Part shown: positions 10,279 through 19,301 of the stretch, in pieces | Position numbering within the stretch: the first letter of the stretch is position 1 | Layout of the letters: every line of letters begins with the position of its first letter | NCBI RefSeq assembly: GCF_010501095.1 | Contig: NZ_QVMP01000013.1 | Span: 26,106 to 90,105 of the forward strand | Source of the DNA: Dysgonomonas sp. 520 | Lineage (GTDB): Bacteria; Bacteroidota; Bacteroidia; Bacteroidales; Dysgonomonadaceae | Direction of reading: 5' to 3' | DNA: 64,000 bases | Notes under the pieces: model-generated | What the model was told of the DNA's origin: nothing | What the model saw: the letters and a program-made list of their open reading frames with translations, nothing else | The model's database searches: none | Position numbers and translations under genes: made by a program

Positions 10279-11059
10279 ACTGAACAGTAAAGTAAAAGAG
10301 CTTTTTGAAAAAGACCTGATAGACATTTTCATCGGTTACGAAGAAGGAACACGAAACCCTCGTCCATATTTTGCTTATTCGGCGCAAGATGCAGATAATC
10401 TTGTGTTTAACGATAAGTGTCAAGGAAATCTGGCAGTTTATCTTACCCGTAAAGATTTAGTCGGAGGAAAACGGGTTGGTATTTCTGCATCCTATTTTGC
10501 ATTGAAAAGTATTTCGCAATTGTTCGACGAAAACCAACTGAAAGAAGATCTTCTTATCGTTTTAGGAATGAAAGAAGATGGTTCTATTCTGGAGTTTAAA
10601 GGATTGGACGAAATAAGAACATATTTGAGCGAAGCGAAAGCCCCATCGAAACAAAAAGATGATGAATTGTTGAAAGAATTGTCTGAAATGTCTCAGGCTG
10701 AACGTTGGCAGTTTTGGTCAGACGAATTATCCAAATGCTTCAAATGTTATGCTTGCCGTGCAGCTTGCCCGATGTGTTATTGTACAAAATGTATCATTGA
10801 GGTGAATCGCCCGCAATGGATACAGCCTTGGATTTCGACGCAGGGCAATATGGAATGGCAAATAAACCGTGTGATGCACATGGCCGGGCGTTGTTCCGAC
10901 TGTGGATCGTGTGGCGCGGCTTGTCCTATCGGAATCCCGATTCATTTGCTGACTCATATGATGACGAAAACAGTTGCAGCTAATTTCGGTGAATCGAACG
11001 AGCAAGGAAATGTGCTTTCTACATTTAAACCGGATGACAAAGAAAACTTTATATTGTAA
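10271..11059 (+). CDS. flxC: FlxC-like 4Fe-4S protein of the Hdr-Flx complex
   Basis: CFKCYACRAACPMCYCTKC and CSDCGSCGAACPIGIP; overlaps flxD by 8 nt. Confidence 0.8.
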   Translation: MAELNSKVKELFEKDLIDIFIGYEEGTRNPRPYFAYSAQDADNLVFNDKCQGNLAVYLTRKDLVGGKRVGISASYFALKSISQLFDENQLKEDLLIVLGMKEDGSILEFKGLDEIRTYLSEAKAPSKQKDDELLKELSEMSQAERWQFWSDELSKCFKCYACRAACPMCYCTKCIIEVNRPQWIQPWISTQGNMEWQINRVMHMAGRCSDCGSCGAACPIGIPIHLLTHMMTKTVAANFGESNEQGNVLSTFKPDDKENFIL

Positions 11060-11065
11060 GAAGTT

Positions 11066-12088
11066 ATGGAAAGAAAATATATATCCCAAGACTCATTAAA
11101 AACGTGGTTGAGCAAACTCAATGATGAGGGCAAACATATTTATGCACCTGTGGCAAAGGGCGATAAGACGGATTTTAAGCATATAAAATCGGTCGGCGAA
11201 ATTTCGATGGAGCATATTCAAACAACACAATCGGCTAAAGCAATTGCATTTCCTCGCACCGAAAAACTATTTTCCTACACAAAGAATAAGGGGGATGTTT
11301 CTCTGCAAGATTACGATTCGAGCGTGATTCCCGAAACAGTTGTTTTTGGTTTGCATCCTTGTGATGCAGCCGGATTTCGCCCGTTATCAAATATTTTCAA
11401 TTGGGGTACACCCGATACGCCTTTCAACGAAAGGATGAAACGTACCACGCTGATTGCCTTAAGCTGTTCGCAGTGCGACGAGGCGTGTTTTTGTACGTCA
11501 GTGAACGGAAGTCCCGGAAATACCGAGGGCAGCGATATTCTTCTTACAAAGATTAAAGACGGTTATTTGGTTGAAGTGGTAACCGATAAGGGCAAGGAAC
11601 TCGTATCTAAATATGAAAATCTATTTGACGCAGCACCGGAGGTAAACAAGGAAGAATTTTTAGCCAACGTTCCTCAAAAGTTCGGTTTGGAAGAACTGCA
11701 ACAGCGAATATCCAATATGTTCGAAAGCGAGGTCTGGAAACAGCAATCGGCTCGTTGTCTTGGCTGTGGAGCTTGTGCATTTGTTTGTCCTACATGTGCT
11801 TGTTTCGACATTCAGGAAGACAATAAGGGCAGTAAAGGAAGCCGGCTTCGCTGTTGGGATTCTTGCGGATTCTCCCTGTTTACTGTTCATACATCGGGGC
11901 ACAATCCTCGTGAAGTGCAGAGCCAGAGATGGAGGCAACGTTTGTTGCACAAATTTTCGTATATGCCCGAACGCCTTTCGGTAAGAGGCTGTACGGGTTG
12001 TGGACGCTGTTCAAGGGCTTGTCCGGTGGATATGAATATTGCGGAGCATCTTAGCTCAATTAGTAAATTGGAAAATGTAGAAAAATAA
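11066..12088 (+). CDS. flxB: FlxB-like 4Fe-4S dicluster protein (sulfhydrogenase-beta-like)
   Basis: CLGCGACAFVCPTCACFDI and CTGCGRCSRACPVDMNI; operon position between flxC and flxA. Confidence 0.8.
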   Translation: MERKYISQDSLKTWLSKLNDEGKHIYAPVAKGDKTDFKHIKSVGEISMEHIQTTQSAKAIAFPRTEKLFSYTKNKGDVSLQDYDSSVIPETVVFGLHPCDAAGFRPLSNIFNWGTPDTPFNERMKRTTLIALSCSQCDEACFCTSVNGSPGNTEGSDILLTKIKDGYLVEVVTDKGKELVSKYENLFDAAPEVNKEEFLANVPQKFGLEELQQRISNMFESEVWKQQSARCLGCGACAFVCPTCACFDIQEDNKGSKGSRLRCWDSCGFSLFTVHTSGHNPREVQSQRWRQRLLHKFSYMPERLSVRGCTGCGRCSRACPVDMNIAEHLSSISKLENVEK

Positions 12089-12112
12089 GTGTTAACCGAT
12101 AACTGATAACTG

Positions 12113-12952
12113 ATGACTGAAAAAAATATATATCTTCCTTATTTAATGACTGTTGAGAAAATAACTCAAGAGGCTCCGGGTGTGAAAACTCTGAGATTGA
12201 AATTTAAGGATGAAGAAGACGAGAAAAATTTTAGTTTCAAAGCAGGACAATTTGCCGAATACTCGGCTTTTGGCGAAGGGGAGTGTACTTTTTGTATAGC
12301 TTCCTCACCAACCCGTAAAGGCTATGTGGAATGTACTTTCCGTGAAGCAGGGCGGGTTACTTCGGCTTTGGCTAAATTGGAAGAAGGAGACACGATGGGT
12401 TTCAGAGGCCCTTATGGAAATACGTTTCCGATTGATGAATGGAAAGGAAAAAACTTGCTATTCATAGCCGGTGGTATCGCCTTGCCTCCTATGCGTTGCG
12501 TGATTTGGAATGCCTTGGATACACGCGAAAATTTCAAGGATATTAGCATCCTTTATGGTGCAAAATCGGTTGCCGATCTGGTTTATAAGCACGAATTGAA
12601 AGAGTGGGACGAAATGCCTGACGTGAAACTGGTAACAACCGTTGACCCGGGTGGCGAAACTCCCGACTGGAAAGGAGAGGTTGGCTTTGTTCCTTCCGTA
12701 TTGGAAAAAATGAACCCTTCTCCCGAAAATACGATTGCAATTGTTTGCGGGCCTCCCGTAATGATAAAGTTTACTTTTCCTGTACTTGAAAAGCTCGGTT
12801 TTAAATCGGAGAATATCTACACAACTCTCGAAAACCGCATGAAGTGTGGGGTAGGGAAGTGTGGGCGTTGCAATGTCGGTAATAAATATGTCTGTAAAGA
12901 CGGTCCTGTGTTCTCGAAAGTGGAACTGGAATCACTACCTGCCGAATATTAA
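12113..12952 (+). CDS. flxA: FlxA-like FAD/NAD(P)-binding oxidoreductase (DHODH-K/ferredoxin reductase type)
   Basis: FKAGQFAEYSAFGEGECTFCIAS, LLFIAGGIALPPMRCVI, C-terminal MKCGVGKCGRCNVGNKYVCKDGPVF 2Fe-2S motif. Confidence 0.85.
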   Translation: MTEKNIYLPYLMTVEKITQEAPGVKTLRLKFKDEEDEKNFSFKAGQFAEYSAFGEGECTFCIASSPTRKGYVECTFREAGRVTSALAKLEEGDTMGFRGPYGNTFPIDEWKGKNLLFIAGGIALPPMRCVIWNALDTRENFKDISILYGAKSVADLVYKHELKEWDEMPDVKLVTTVDPGGETPDWKGEVGFVPSVLEKMNPSPENTIAIVCGPPVMIKFTFPVLEKLGFKSENIYTTLENRMKCGVGKCGRCNVGNKYVCKDGPVFSKVELESLPAEY

Positions 12953-12978
12953 CGATATTATATAAGAGAAATGGAAAT

Positions 12979-13012
12979 CCTGGCTTAATCTTTTGTAAGT
13001 CAGGTTTTTTTT
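12979..13012 (+). terminator. Rho-independent terminator after hdr-flx operon
   Basis: cctggctta-atctttt-gtaagtcagg stem followed by T8, between convergent genes. Confidence 0.75.
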
Positions 13013-13724
13013 ATTTCGACATTCTCATTTTGTCCAAAATCGACAACAAATGATTGAGGGCGGGAATATCGTATCTGACATTGTTTTCCAGATTGTTGAA
13101 ATCGAGTTTGTGCACCAGTTTTTGAACTTGCCAGTATTTTTTCGAATAATTGCGTCCAACAAGGCGGTATATTCTATCTAAATCCTGAGACGGATGCTTC
13201 CTTTTCATTGCATTTTCGTGATAAGGGTCGAAGCCTAAATGACGTTTAATGAAATGACTAGTCAGCCTTTTATCTACCTTTTGCAAGTGGTTTGATTCGG
13301 CAAGAAACCAAGTTTCAATTTCTTGAACCACAACAATGAAGTCTATTTCTTCGTGATATTTATGGAACTTCTTAGGAATAAACTTCAAGCCATGCTCCAA
13401 CCGTTGCAAATCTTCTGTGGGTAAGGGGTAGAGGTCACGCATCCCGATAATGTAGCTGTAACCCGAATTAGCAAGAGAACCGACATTTTCCATCACTTCC
13501 GATTTTACCCTGTTGTCGGCTCCGCAGTCGTAAATCAAAGCTGTGTATTTGGGGTTCAGAGGGATGTTTTTCTTTTTTGCAATTTCGTATCTGGGCACGC
13601 TGGAGCCACCTCTCGACCGTTTCAGGATGATGGACACATTGTCTCGTCCCAGAGCCTCTTCCACAAGGCTGGTTACGAAAATCTGCTCAGTTTGTCCTTC
13701 TACAAATATTGCAATCTTTTTCAT
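13011..13724 (-). CDS. TOPRIM-like nuclease-fold protein (DUF4276-type)
   Basis: N-terminal AIFVEGQTEQIFV, LIYDCGADNRVKSEV, EIETWFLAESNHLQ; 1 nt after the AAA ATPase ORF. Confidence 0.7.
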   Translation of the reverse strand: MKKIAIFVEGQTEQIFVTSLVEEALGRDNVSIILKRSRGGSSVPRYEIAKKKNIPLNPKYTALIYDCGADNRVKSEVMENVGSLANSGYSYIIGMRDLYPLPTEDLQRLEHGLKFIPKKFHKYHEEIDFIVVVQEIETWFLAESNHLQKVDKRLTSHFIKRHLGFDPYHENAMKRKHPSQDLDRIYRLVGRNYSKKYWQVQKLVHKLDFNNLENNVRYDIPALNHLLSILDKMRMSK

Positions 13725-13725
13725 C

Positions 13726-14865
13726 TTAATCTTCCTGATCTATCGAAAATCCGTTCATATAAAATTGAGATGCCAGAAAGTCGAAGTTACTCATTCCGGT
13801 ATACTTGAAATCGTCAAAGTTTTGTTTCGAGTTGTAGTAGTTATAAAATATCGCTTTATTTGGCTTACGCTCTATTACAGACCAATATTCAAGAGGAATG
13901 GCGTTCATAATATAACGATCGTTGGTGGTGAAAATTACCTGAATTTTCGAATCTTTCAATTTCTTTATAATCAGGTCGATCAGTCCCTTCGAACGATCAA
14001 AATCCAATCCTTCGCCCAAATCGTCAATCAAAACGCAGAAAGAAACATTGTTGAGTAGAGCCATATTTAGTTGAACGATAAACGTCAATGCCCTGAACAT
14101 TCCCTGCGACATTTCCAACTGTCCTGTTTTTTCCTCAAGATCAAGCTCTTTCACATAAATTCCAATGCCTTTCGTGCTCTCTTGAATGCCAATGGAGTCG
14201 ATAGGATAGTCCAGAAACTTCATGTCTTCGATTATTTTCTGGTCGAAATTCTTGCCATACATTTTTTTTGCGGCATATACCATGTTCAGCACATCTTTGC
14301 GATTGGGCAATGTATGTTCCACATTTTTATCCAGTTCGTCCATGCTGTTTGCCAGTCTCTTTTTCTCGACCTGATTGGTGAAATTGGCTTTTTGCAGCGA
14401 ATATCCCCAAAGGTAAAAACTGCCTAAGTAGGGAAATTCGGGATTGGTATGATTGGATACGACAAGTTTGTTGTCATTTTCATCGAAATCTATAAATCCG
14501 TTTTTTTCTTCCGAATATATTTTGCGTTTTTTTCTGTCGAATTTACATTCTTTATTGATAAGTATCTGTTCCTCAATAACAACACTGTCCTTTACATGCA
14601 GGATGTACTCGTTTTTATCTCCGTCGTTATCAAAAACCAAATGATAGAAACTATCATTGAAAGGAATCTTTTCAATTTTTTTATCCAATGCCAGAAGTTC
14701 GGCAATCTCTCTGATTACCCCTAGAGTTCGGCTCTTTCCGGCGGCGTTTTTGCCTACAATCAGATTGATATTTCCGAATTGAACAAAATCATCGTTCCGG
14801 TCTTCAATCGACCACTCTTTAGGCTGACCCTCAAGCCTTTTGTATCTGAATGCTTTTAGTATCAT
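13726..14865 (-). CDS. AAA (AAA_21/OLD-like ABC-type) ATPase
   Basis: Walker A NLIVGKNAAGKSRTLGV; MSQGMFRALTF signature-like; Walker B FCVLIDDLGEGLDFDRSKGLIDLI; FTTNDRYIMN. Confidence 0.85.
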   Translation of the reverse strand: MILKAFRYKRLEGQPKEWSIEDRNDDFVQFGNINLIVGKNAAGKSRTLGVIREIAELLALDKKIEKIPFNDSFYHLVFDNDGDKNEYILHVKDSVVIEEQILINKECKFDRKKRKIYSEEKNGFIDFDENDNKLVVSNHTNPEFPYLGSFYLWGYSLQKANFTNQVEKKRLANSMDELDKNVEHTLPNRKDVLNMVYAAKKMYGKNFDQKIIEDMKFLDYPIDSIGIQESTKGIGIYVKELDLEEKTGQLEMSQGMFRALTFIVQLNMALLNNVSFCVLIDDLGEGLDFDRSKGLIDLIIKKLKDSKIQVIFTTNDRYIMNAIPLEYWSVIERKPNKAIFYNYYNSKQNFDDFKYTGMSNFDFLASQFYMNGFSIDQED

Positions 14866-14907
14866 AGTTATATGGATTTAGGTCGCAAACCTTTTTTTAT
14901 ACTTATC

Positions 14908-15810
14908 TTAATCTGAAAGCGTAAATCTTGAAGAACCAATCCTGTTACCGTCTGCAAAAATATCGACACGATAGGTTCCGGGCATTAAAAATTCTTCAAC
15001 CTTCCAATACATTACAACAGAGGTTTCCTCACCCGTATATTCTACCAGTCTTTTCATCGAATAATTTACCTGTCTGTTTTCGTAAGCAAATGTATTTGAT
15101 GCACTTTTGGTCAACACACTATCGTCGGGTTTCATAATTCTCACATATATGTTTCTTTCTCCCGGTTCTGCGGTAATGTTTTTTGTGATGAGGAATGAAA
15201 CAACAAATTGCTCAATTTTCTTTATGTTTTTCTGGTCTTTTCCCTTTGCGTTTGTTGCTCTTACCGAGATATTTGTGGCATCCAACTTGGCTGCAAGGGT
15301 TACTTTCTCCGACAGGTTCGACTTTTCTTGCGATACCTGATTCAGTGCACGGCTTGTTTCCTGATATTTGTTCGTTATTTCAAGTTTTTCCTGTGTCAGT
15401 TGCTGATTGATTCTATTCAGGGAATCTATTTGTGCAACATACGATCTCAGTACCGATCGAAGTGTAGTTAACTCATCCTTAAGTCTTTTTATTTCTTTAG
15501 CATCGGACGATTTGGTTGCCTCAAGTTTTTTTATCTCTTCCATCAATCGTTGAACCTTAGTCTGTTCATTTTCAAGTTGATGAAGCAGAGAGTCGTTTCG
15601 TATATCGATTTTCAGCTCTTCATATTCTGCATCAAGGTTTTTATACTCATCCTCGATCTGTTGCCTCGAAAATTCAATTATTTCCTGATTCTCTTCCAGT
15701 TGTGTCTTTTGTTGGAGAATGAAGTACGCGGCAACCCCCAATCCGGCCAAAAGCAAGATGATGGCAACAATTAGAACATATTTTAATTTATTGTTTTTTT
15801 TCTCTTCCAT
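14908..15810 (-). CDS. Membrane-anchored coiled-coil protein, hypothetical
   Basis: N-terminal TM KYVLIVAIILLLAGLGVAAYFIL, long heptad-rich region, beta-rich C-terminal domain. Confidence 0.75.
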   Translation of the reverse strand: MEEKKNNKLKYVLIVAIILLLAGLGVAAYFILQQKTQLEENQEIIEFSRQQIEDEYKNLDAEYEELKIDIRNDSLLHQLENEQTKVQRLMEEIKKLEATKSSDAKEIKRLKDELTTLRSVLRSYVAQIDSLNRINQQLTQEKLEITNKYQETSRALNQVSQEKSNLSEKVTLAAKLDATNISVRATNAKGKDQKNIKKIEQFVVSFLITKNITAEPGERNIYVRIMKPDDSVLTKSASNTFAYENRQVNYSMKRLVEYTGEETSVVMYWKVEEFLMPGTYRVDIFADGNRIGSSRFTLSD

Positions 15811-16086
15811 TACCCAAATTCGTTTAACATTGTGTACTTATATAAGAACAAATATAAAACCTTTTTATCAGATAAGCCGTAAAACACCTTTTGGCTTTCA
15901 ATTTTTTTAATAAATAGATTGAATTTATACAATTAAAACTTTCTTTATTTAAGAATAAGCACCTACTTTTGTTACTCTGATATTGGAGGCTGTATCAATG
16001 ATAATTTGATCATTATATCAGTCTTTTCGGGAATATGAGTATACTGAATGTAGTCACTAAATTATAAACTAAATAAATTAACTATT

Positions 16087-17028
16087 ATGTCGAAAGTAAC
16101 TGTTGTTGGTGCAGGAAATGTGGGTGCAACATGTGCCAATGTTCTTGCATTTAAGGAAATAGCAGACGAAGTGGTAATGCTGGATGTGAAAGAAGGCGTA
16201 TCGGAAGGAAAGGCGATGGATATGAACCAGACAATTCAATTGTTAGGTTTCGATTCACGCATAAAAGGAGTTACAAATGATTATGCAGCAACAGCAAATT
16301 CGGATGTTGTGGTAGTCACTTCAGGTATACCCCGTAAACCGGGAATGACTCGTGAAGAGTTGATCGGTGTAAATGCGGGTATTGTAAAATCTGTGGTTGA
16401 AAACATCCTGAAATATTCTCCCGATGCTATTTTGGTGATGATTTCCAACCCGATGGATACAATGACATACTTGACTGCAAAAGTAACCGGCTTGCCAAAG
16501 CACCGTATCATCGGTATGGGTGGAGCTTTAGATAGTTCACGTTTCAAGTACTACCTGAGCGAAGCATTAGGAGTAAATGCAAATGAGGTGGAAGGTATGG
16601 TTATTGGTGGACATGGCGATACTACCATGATACCGGTAACACGCTTGGCTAACTATAAAGGAATTCCGGTGTCGGAACTGTTGACGCAAGAAACAATAGA
16701 GAAAGTTGCAGCCGATACTATGGTTGGTGGCGCTACTTTGACAGGGTTGTTGGGAACTTCGGCATGGTATGCACCCGGAGCGGCCGGAGCCTATGTGGTA
16801 GAATCTATTCTTCACGATCAGAAACGAGTTATGCCATGTAGCATTATGTTGGAAGGCGAATACGGACAAGAAGACATTTGCATAGGCGTTCCTGTTGTTT
16901 TAGGCCGTAAAGGTTGGGAAAAAATCATAGACCTGAAATTAACAGCCGACGAAAAGGCTAAATTTGAAGCATCAGCACTTGCTGTAAGGAAAACAAATAA
17001 TGTGCTACGAGAAACAGGGGCTATTTAA
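16087..17028 (+). CDS. mdh: Malate dehydrogenase
   Basis: KVTVVGAGNVGATCANVLA; GMGGALDSSRFKYYL; VIGGHGDTTMIPVTR. Confidence 0.97.
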   Translation: MSKVTVVGAGNVGATCANVLAFKEIADEVVMLDVKEGVSEGKAMDMNQTIQLLGFDSRIKGVTNDYAATANSDVVVVTSGIPRKPGMTREELIGVNAGIVKSVVENILKYSPDAILVMISNPMDTMTYLTAKVTGLPKHRIIGMGGALDSSRFKYYLSEALGVNANEVEGMVIGGHGDTTMIPVTRLANYKGIPVSELLTQETIEKVAADTMVGGATLTGLLGTSAWYAPGAAGAYVVESILHDQKRVMPCSIMLEGEYGQEDICIGVPVVLGRKGWEKIIDLKLTADEKAKFEASALAVRKTNNVLRETGAI

Positions 17029-17060
17029 ATAAATTGTCCTTATAATTTGATGAAATGATA

Positions 17061-17104
17061 AAGGGTAACTTTCGAGACGATATTGAATGTTACCCTTTTT
17101 TTCT
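17061..17104 (+). terminator. Rho-independent terminator after mdh
   Basis: agggtaac ... gttaccct stem followed by T-run. Confidence 0.75.
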
Positions 17105-17202
17105 GATTATCGAATAATATGAAAAACATCAGAACTCTTTTGGTTATATTTTCTTATTTTTGCACAAAAAATAACGATTAATTAATACATTTATAAGATT
17201 AA

Positions 17203-17766
17203 ATGGGAAAACTTGTCATTTTTTCTGCGCCATCGGGTTCAGGTAAGTCAACTGTAGTAAATTATTTATTGAAGCAAAACTTAAACCTTCATTTTTCTAT
17301 TTCTGCAACAAGCCGTTTGCCCAGAGGCTGCGAGAAAGATGGGGTTGAATATTATTTTCTTACTCCGGAAGAATTCAGGGAACGAATTGATAATGAGGAA
17401 TTTCTTGAATATGAAGAAGTTTATCCCGATCGTTTCTACGGAACTTTGAAATCGGAGATAGAACGTATTGTGAGTAATGGAGGAAACGTTATTTTCGATG
17501 TAGATGTTGTAGGAGGATGCGGTATAAAAGCATTTTACGGAGACGAAGCTCTTTCCGTATTTATCCAACCCCCGTCTATTGAAGAATTGGAAAGACGCCT
17601 TGTGAACAGAGGAACAGATTCGCCTGAGGTTATTCAGGCACGCATCGAAAAGGCTGAATATGAAATGACTTTCGCTCCGCAATTTGACGTTGTTATTCTG
17701 AATGACAACTTAGATCAGGCAAAGGCGGAGGCTTTATCAGTTGTTTCTGAATTTTTAAAGAGATGA
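17203..17766 (+). CDS. gmk: Guanylate kinase
   Basis: GKLVIFSAPSGSGKSTVVNYLL; SATSRLPRGCEKDGVEYYFLT. Confidence 0.97.
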   Translation: MGKLVIFSAPSGSGKSTVVNYLLKQNLNLHFSISATSRLPRGCEKDGVEYYFLTPEEFRERIDNEEFLEYEEVYPDRFYGTLKSEIERIVSNGGNVIFDVDVVGGCGIKAFYGDEALSVFIQPPSIEELERRLVNRGTDSPEVIQARIEKAEYEMTFAPQFDVVILNDNLDQAKAEALSVVSEFLKR

Positions 17767-18338
17767 ACATCGCAATATTTTCGGGGTCGTTCAACCCTAT
17801 ACATATAGGACATCTTATCTTGGGAAATTTTGTTACGGAATTTACTGAGATTGACGAGGTTTGGTATCTCGTAACACCTCATAATCCATTGAAAGACAGT
17901 ATTGATCTTTTGAATGAGTCGCTTAGATACGAAATGGCAAAAATGGCTTTGCGGGGTTATGATAAGCTGAAAGCCAGTGATTTTGAGTTCAATTTGTCAA
18001 GGCCATCTTATACCATCCAAACTTTAGATGCTTTGCGAGAAGCGTATCCTCAACATCGGTTTTCTTTGTTGATCGGAGCCGATAATTGGAGCGTTTTTGA
18101 CCAATGGAAAGATTATCAAAGTATTGTAGAAAACTATAAAATATATGTTTATCCCCGTTTGGGTTCCCGTATTTCCATTATGCCTAAATTCCGCAATCGG
18201 GTAGAGGCGCTTGACTCTCCAATCGTAGAAATATCCTCGACCTTTATTCGTGAGAATATAGTTAACGGAAAGGATATGAGGGTTTTCCTGCCAACTGATG
18301 TATATGATTTTATTATTGAAAAAGGGTTGTATAGATAA
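17763..18338 (+). CDS. nadD: Nicotinate-nucleotide adenylyltransferase
   Basis: FSGSFNPIHIGHLIL; ISSTFIRENI; 4-nt overlap with gmk. Confidence 0.95.
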   Translation: MNIAIFSGSFNPIHIGHLILGNFVTEFTEIDEVWYLVTPHNPLKDSIDLLNESLRYEMAKMALRGYDKLKASDFEFNLSRPSYTIQTLDALREAYPQHRFSLLIGADNWSVFDQWKDYQSIVENYKIYVYPRLGSRISIMPKFRNRVEALDSPIVEISSTFIRENIVNGKDMRVFLPTDVYDFIIEKGLYR

Positions 18339-18356
18339 GTTGTAGGGGAAAAATCC

Positions 18357-19094
18357 TCATTTTTCACCCAGATACATAGTGCAGATGCCGAAAGTATAAG
18401 TTTTGTGTTTTGCGTTTCGGAAACCATTTTTTGTGAGTGTATCCACCATCTCTTTGCCCTGTATGAAAGCCTGAATAGACTCAGGGAGATATTTGTATGC
18501 GGTTCTGTCTTTCGATATCAATCGCCCTATTGTTGGGATGAAAAGTTTTGAATAGAGCCAATAGCCTTGCTTTAAAGGGAAGTATTGAGGAGTTGTAAGC
18601 TCCAGAATCATTAATTGTCCGCCGGGTTTCAATACACGAAGTATTTCCTGCAAGCCTTTGTTTAGGTTTTCAAAATTCCGCACTCCGAAAGCTACCATTG
18701 CGGCATCGAACGAATTGTCCGGAATGTCCAGAGCCATGCAATCTTGTTTTTGGAAAGTAATTTTGTCGGAAAGACCAAATTTAGCTACTTTTTTTCTACC
18801 CACCTCCATCATTCCTTCGGAGATGTCGATAGCTACAATTTCTTCGGGTTGAAGAAGCGCATAAGCCTGTATAGCCAAATCTCCCGTTCCGGTGGCTATA
18901 TCAAGTATTTTTTCAGGTTTTTTGCTTTGCAGCGAAAGAATGCTTTTTTTTCGCCATCCCTTGTCAATACCCATCGAGAGGGTATGGTTCAGAGTGTCGT
19001 AGTTTTCCGCTATCGAATCGAACATACGCTCTACCTGAACGCCTTTACGTTCAGACGAATTGTAGGGAACAACGTTTTCGGCTTTGTTCGTCAT
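18357..19094 (-). CDS. ubiE: Demethylmenaquinone methyltransferase (UbiE/MenG)
   Basis: MFDSIAENYDTLNHTLSMGIDKGWRKK; DIATGTGDLAIQA; RVLKPGGQLMILE. Confidence 0.95.
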   Translation of the reverse strand: MTNKAENVVPYNSSERKGVQVERMFDSIAENYDTLNHTLSMGIDKGWRKKSILSLQSKKPEKILDIATGTGDLAIQAYALLQPEEIVAIDISEGMMEVGRKKVAKFGLSDKITFQKQDCMALDIPDNSFDAAMVAFGVRNFENLNKGLQEILRVLKPGGQLMILELTTPQYFPLKQGYWLYSKLFIPTIGRLISKDRTAYKYLPESIQAFIQGKEMVDTLTKNGFRNAKHKTYTFGICTMYLGEK

Positions 19095-19118
19095 CTAAAG
19101 GTTTGCTTGACGAGTTTT

Positions 19119-19301
19119 TTAAGCTTTATGTGCTTCAACACCAGTAGCGTTTAATTTGCGTGCTTTCACTTTTACAATTTTCCCATTTTCGGAGAAGATA
19201 AGGTTACCATCTTCTTTTTGCTTCTTTTCGATTAATCGAGTGTAAGATAAGTTAAGACCTACTAATAATTTATTACGCAGAGCTATTTCCTTACGATTCA
19301 T
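19119..19301 (-). CDS. Small 60-aa basic protein translationally coupled to zeta-like kinase
   Basis: Start overlaps the stop of the zeta-like gene by 4 nt (ATGA); 60 aa, Lys/Arg rich. Confidence 0.65.
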   Translation of the reverse strand: MNRKEIALRNKLLVGLNLSYTRLIEKKQKEDGNLIFSENGKIVKVKARKLNATGVEAHKA

